A stretch of DNA of 64,000 bases from NCBI GenBank assembly GCA_046316615.1, contig JBKDAN010000054.1, positions 8,161-72,160 on the forward strand, written 5' to 3'. The stretch comes from BJHL01 sp040378885 (GTDB lineage Bacteria > Planctomycetota > Phycisphaerae > Phycisphaerales > UBA1924). Position numbers and translations under genes: made by a program. The notes below the pieces were generated by a model. That model searched no databases, was not told the origin of the DNA, and worked only from the letters and a program-made list of their open reading frames with translations. Shown here piece by piece: positions 60,741 to 64,000 of the stretch (its first letter is position 1; each line of letters opens with the position of its first letter).

Positions 60741-61993
60741 GGAAGTTCCACCATGCATCACGGCGCGGGTCGGCGTATGTCTTCGTGCTTGGCGCGGCGA
60801 CACTGATCGCGACAGCGGGCATCCTCGCAACCGTCCTGCAGCGTCAGCGGCTGGCCCGGCAGACGGACATGACGACCATCAGTACGGTTGATCGAGAGCA
60901 TGCCTCGGCGGTGCAATTCGCGCAGTCGCTGATGGCAGAGGACCCTTCAGGTCTGGCGTGGCGGCCGTTTCGCAAGGTGGAGATTCACGCGGCGGCGATG
61001 CTTGACGATCCCGAAGCTTCGCATTGGATTACGCTCACGGACCCCGTGGATGACGAACTGATCACGGTGAATCTCGCGGATCCAGTGCGAGTGACTGTCG
61101 ATTCGACAGTCGGTGCGGCGCGGCGGAAGACAAGGTTCGATCTGGCGTTCACGCTCGAGCCGCTGCCGGCTCTGCAGCATGCCTTGATCACCAGTGAGGT
61201 GGAAGGCGCAGGCACGCTGACGCTGACAGGGACGCAGATTGAAGCCACGACGCGGCCTCAGCTTGACGCTGACTATGCGGACAGTGCCGAGGTCGGTGTG
61301 TCACCCGAGGAGTTTCGCATTGCAGCCACTGTCATGAGCAGCGTGCCTGCGAAGCCAGTGCCCGCACCAGCGGAGGATCTGTTCGCGTACTACCAGAGTA
61401 TCGGAACGGTGATCGAGTTGTCAGAAGCTCGGACCTTTGACAGGGTGCTCTTCTCGCCTGCGAGCAATCCTGCGGACACCGGGCTTAACGCGCGCGGCAT
61501 CTACGTCATCAATGCGAACGACAAAAAGCTGCGAATCACCAATACTCGTGTCTTGGGTACGCTGGTCATCTTGAATGCCGCCCCACAGTCGGAGATCGGA
61601 CCTGATGTGTCCATCTCGCCAGCGAGCAGCGATCTGCCTGCGATGCTGGTGCGTGGAAGTATTGAGTTTCAGCTCGAAAACGCGGATTTGCGTGAGAGTG
61701 ATGTGGCGCGCAATCTGAATCCCGCCGGCGCGCCCTATCTGGGCGTGACGGATAGCGACACGAACGACGTGTACCCCGCGCGCATCCGCGGGCTCGTATA
61801 TGTGTCGAACAACGTGGTGATTCACGCTCACAGCGCATTTGAAGGCGTGCTATGGGTCGGTGGCACAACGGATGTGCGAGGGAACCAAACACTGTCGGTG
61901 CGTTGGGCTCCGCTCACGGATCCGATTCCGGGATTCTCACGTGTGTCGTCGATACGTGTGGCCAATGAGGGTGTGATGCGCGTGGCGCCGTGA
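60737..61993 (+). CDS. PilX/GspK-like minor protein of the assembly operon
   Basis: 418 residues. The N-terminus RRGSAYVFVLGAATLIATAG is hydrophobic but lacks the usual FTLIE start and Glu at +5, as in PilX- and GspK-type proteins. The large soluble part (LITSEVEGAGTLTLTGTQIE, VSNNVVIHAHSAFEGVLWVG) looks beta-helical. It ends the colinear operon; 51 bases separate it from the convergent HD-GYP gene. Confidence 0.75.
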   Translation: MRKFHHASRRGSAYVFVLGAATLIATAGILATVLQRQRLARQTDMTTISTVDREHASAVQFAQSLMAEDPSGLAWRPFRKVEIHAAAMLDDPEASHWITLTDPVDDELITVNLADPVRVTVDSTVGAARRKTRFDLAFTLEPLPALQHALITSEVEGAGTLTLTGTQIEATTRPQLDADYADSAEVGVSPEEFRIAATVMSSVPAKPVPAPAEDLFAYYQSIGTVIELSEARTFDRVLFSPASNPADTGLNARGIYVINANDKKLRITNTRVLGTLVILNAAPQSEIGPDVSISPASSDLPAMLVRGSIEFQLENADLRESDVARNLNPAGAPYLGVTDSDTNDVYPARIRGLVYVSNNVVIHAHSAFEGVLWVGGTTDVRGNQTLSVRWAPLTDPIPGFSRVSSIRVANEGVMRVAP

Positions 61994-62044
61994 ATCGGCG
62001 ATGCGAGCGCGAAAGACGGCAGGGGCCGTTGAGACTTGTGTCGT

Positions 62045-63691
62045 TCAGGCGGCTTTGGCGGTGGCTCGCTCTTCCGCAGTCTGCTGATCGAGTGCGGCGT
62101 GACGCTGGGTCATGGCGTCGTACTCGGTCAAGTCGAGCGACAGCATGAGCTGGCTTATGCGAGGATCAAGCTGGGTGCCGCCGCTGCGGGCGATCTCCGC
62201 GAGCACGACGTCACGCGGCATCTTGCTGCGATACGCGCGATTGGAACTCATGGCGTCAAAGGTGTCGGCAACGGCGATGATGCGGGCGATGAGCGGAATC
62301 TCGTCGGCCATCAGTCCGTGCGGGTAGCCCTTGCCGTCGTAGCGCTCGTGGTGGTGCATCACGCCCGGGAGCACGTCTTCGAGGAGCACGACACCTTTGA
62401 GGATGTCGTAGCCAGTCTGCGGATGCTTTTTGATGTGGGCGAACTCGTCTTCGGTGAGTTTGCCAGCCTTGAGCAGCACGTTCTCCGGCACGCCAATTTT
62501 GCCCACGTCGTGGACGAGACCGGCGATGCGGATGCGCTCGCACTGCTGCGGCGGGAGGCCGGCGGCATGGGCGAGCTGCATGGAGATCTGTGCGACGCGT
62601 TCGCTATGACCGCGGGTGTAGCGGTCTTTGGCGTCGATGGCGGCGGTCATGGCCTGGACCGTGCCCATGAAGAGCTGGTGCTGGTCGTCGTAGAGGGCGA
62701 CGTTGTCGATGAAGGTGGAAAGGAAGCCGGCGCACGCTTCGAAGAGCTGCGTGTCATAGCTGGAGATCATCCAGTCTTCGCCGCCTTTGCCTCCTGCGAG
62801 CATGACGCCGATCTGGTGGCCCTTGCAGAGCAGGGGCTGGCTGATGGTCTGGGGGTTGAGTGTGGAGGCGAGTTCGGGGAGATCGGTGTGAATCTTGCAG
62901 GTGGTGTCGATGTCGTCCATGGCGCGGCCGGCAACGGCACGGAAGGTGTCGGTGTCGGTGGGAAGCATGCCGTGGTGGACGAGCATGTCGCGCAGGACGG
63001 TGGGAGTCTTGGGCGTGGGTTCAAAGCGCACGGCAACCCACGCGAAGTTGAGGCTCATCGCGGTGCGTGTGCAGAGGTTCTGCAGGAACTCCTCGGGGCT
63101 GAGCACGGCTTTCATCGAGCGGCCCAGGTTGTAGAGCACGTCGATGGTCTCGAAGGCGCCCGTGAGCTGCTTTGTAAAGCCCTCGACCTCGGTCGCGGCG
63201 CTTTGTGAGGCGGCGACATCCTGGCTCATGGTGCTGATGGTCTGGGCGATGAGGTGGGAGGCTGCCTGACCGAAGTTGCCGGTGGCGTTCACCAGCAGCA
63301 TGGCATCGTGGTTGTCAAGGCCGGCCTCGCAGCAGGCGCGCAGGATGAGATCGCTGCGAACCGCCTCGGGCTCGATGAGAATGACGGCGGTGGAGCCGCG
63401 CAGGCCGGTGTCATCTGCGTGGGGGCAGAGAACGACGGAGACGCCCGGACTGATGATCGTGGGAGCGAGGCTGCCTCGCAGGCGCTTGGGTGACTCAAGC
63501 AGCGCGGTGCGCTGGAGTGACTTGACGAAGGACGGAGCGCGGAGAACTTCGTCCCAGAGCGAGTTGGGACCGCTCACATCGAGCAGCGCGCCGTCAGGAC
63601 CGAGGGAACACGCGAGCAGGCCAAGCTTGCGACAGCGCGCGAGCATCGTGTCGAGCGTGTGGTTGCCGGTCTTGGAGGTTTCGTTCCACAT
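62045..63691 (-). CDS. HD-GYP domain cyclic-di-GMP phosphodiesterase
   Basis: 548 residues. The C-terminal HD-GYP domain has HSERVAQISMQLAHAAGL, LVHDVGKIGVPENVL (HD), and HHERYDGKGYPHGL (the GYP element). The N-terminal and central parts resemble GAF-type sensor domains (AGRAMDDIDTTCKIHTDLPE with YDTQLFEACAGFLSTFIDNV). It degrades cyclic-di-GMP, opposing the GGDEF protein at 7.4 kb. It lies 23 bases behind the response regulator gene and is probably cotranscribed. Confidence 0.9.
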   Translation of the reverse strand: MWNETSKTGNHTLDTMLARCRKLGLLACSLGPDGALLDVSGPNSLWDEVLRAPSFVKSLQRTALLESPKRLRGSLAPTIISPGVSVVLCPHADDTGLRGSTAVILIEPEAVRSDLILRACCEAGLDNHDAMLLVNATGNFGQAASHLIAQTISTMSQDVAASQSAATEVEGFTKQLTGAFETIDVLYNLGRSMKAVLSPEEFLQNLCTRTAMSLNFAWVAVRFEPTPKTPTVLRDMLVHHGMLPTDTDTFRAVAGRAMDDIDTTCKIHTDLPELASTLNPQTISQPLLCKGHQIGVMLAGGKGGEDWMISSYDTQLFEACAGFLSTFIDNVALYDDQHQLFMGTVQAMTAAIDAKDRYTRGHSERVAQISMQLAHAAGLPPQQCERIRIAGLVHDVGKIGVPENVLLKAGKLTEDEFAHIKKHPQTGYDILKGVVLLEDVLPGVMHHHERYDGKGYPHGLMADEIPLIARIIAVADTFDAMSSNRAYRSKMPRDVVLAEIARSGGTQLDPRISQLMLSLDLTEYDAMTQRHAALDQQTAEERATAKAA

Positions 63692-63714
63692 GAGCGAAGA
63701 GTCCGTCTGTCATT

Positions 63715-64000
63715 TCACGCAGCGGCGCGAGCGCTGTTCCCGAAGGTGGCGAGAGTGGCCTGAACACGCTCAAGCAGTTGAGCGGCTCCGAAGGGTTTGG
63801 GCATGAGTTGCTTGATGTTGGTCTTGGCGAGTTCCTCTTCCGAGGCGATGTACCCACGAGCGGTGAGCATGATGACGGGCACGTGAGCGGTGGGGGCGTA
63901 CTCACGCAGCTTGATGGCCATCTCAAGGCCTGACATCATGGGCATTTGCAAGTCCGTCACGATGAGATCGGGCACGATGGGCACGGGGCTCTTGGGCAAG
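63715..64000 (-). CDS. Response regulator receiver protein (partial, 5' end outside the window)
   Basis: The last 95 or so residues of a REC domain are present. The phosphoacceptor Asp lies in LIVTDLQMPMMSG; the conserved Thr is in VIMLTARGY and the Lys in LMPKPFG. The frame is open at the right edge, so the beginning of the gene, including the acidic pair, lies beyond 64000. It ends with a short Ala-rich tail and no output domain. Likely partner of the adjacent HD-GYP protein. Confidence 0.88.
   Translation of the reverse strand, partial: LPKSPVPIVPDLIVTDLQMPMMSGLEMAIKLREYAPTAHVPVIMLTARGYIASEEELAKTNIKQLMPKPFGAAQLLERVQATLATFGNSARAAA

Overview
The window looks like chromosomal DNA of a GC-rich planctomycete, most likely class Phycisphaerae. 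The clues are three secreted proteins ending in the cysteine-framed dockerin-like module of the C..IDFNND.V.P..DV..FF.VLAGG.C type, a sibling ending in a PEP-CTERM-like PTPGA/membrane/RRRR tail, two Planctomycetes-style prepilin-domain proteins (FTLIELLVVIA start), a short Hc1/histone-H1-like protein and a PII-like DUF190 protein. No rRNA, tRNA, CRISPR array, insertion sequence or prophage was seen. This is inference from gene content; no database was searched. || Layout. 0-5 kb: small membrane and lipoprotein genes, an NrtR-like Nudix regulator, then an ammonium transporter with its PII protein. 4.9-6.8 kb: an arsR-arsC-arsM arsenic operon on the minus strand, with an apparently leaderless arsR whose operator-like palindrome covers the promoter. 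7-10.3 kb: HPt protein, REC-GGDEF diguanylate cyclase, S1/P1 nuclease, PhnP-like phosphodiesterase. 10.3-13 kb: DGPF/YCII protein plus ECF sigma factor, divergent from a stand-alone atpG. 13-19.4 kb: membrane protein, family 2 glycosyltransferase, purB with an unusual AT-richer middle, HicAB-like pair, ABC-F ATPase. 19.4-29.9 kb: secreted subtilase, DUF1572/DinB protein, FabF, TPR lipoprotein, NrnA-like DHH phosphoesterase, two tandem paralogous exported proteins with different C-terminal anchors, a prepilin-domain protein and a His-rich small protein. 30-39.5 kb: PAS-LuxR regulator, LOG-family protein, PIN/UPF0175 pair, DUF190 protein, ABC exporter, APH-like kinase, histone-H1-like protein, FabZ-like dehydratase, patatin lipoprotein, Dps. 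39.5-42.7 kb: a gene-poor accessory stretch with two AT-richer lipoprotein genes and several copies of hairpin-forming intergenic repeats. 42.7-49.3 kb: family 4 glycosyltransferase, AhpD-like protein, a possible terminated leader RNA before coaD, a von Willebrand A protein, an LTD-like protein with two dockerin-like modules, and another prepilin-domain protein. 49.4-62 kb: a long colinear operon of a histidine kinase, a STAS protein, then type IV pilus/type II secretion assembly proteins (PilB/GspE, PilC/GspF, PilM, PilN, PilO, an unknown inner-membrane protein) and five pseudopilin-type genes (G, H, J, I and K/PilX-like). 62-64 kb: an HD-GYP protein and a truncated response regulator. || How it fits together. 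The secretion/pilus operon, the dockerin and PEP-CTERM-like exported proteins and the prepilin-domain proteins point to a cell that puts much effort into its envelope and surface. Cyclic-di-GMP enzymes at both ends (GGDEF at 7.4 kb, HD-GYP at 62 kb) and a kinase/STAS pair fused translationally to the assembly operon suggest regulated surface behaviour. Nitrogen uptake (amt, PII) and arsenic defence are compact classical units with non-classical details: the PII protein lacks the modifiable tyrosine and the arsenic proteins carry extra vicinal cysteine pairs.
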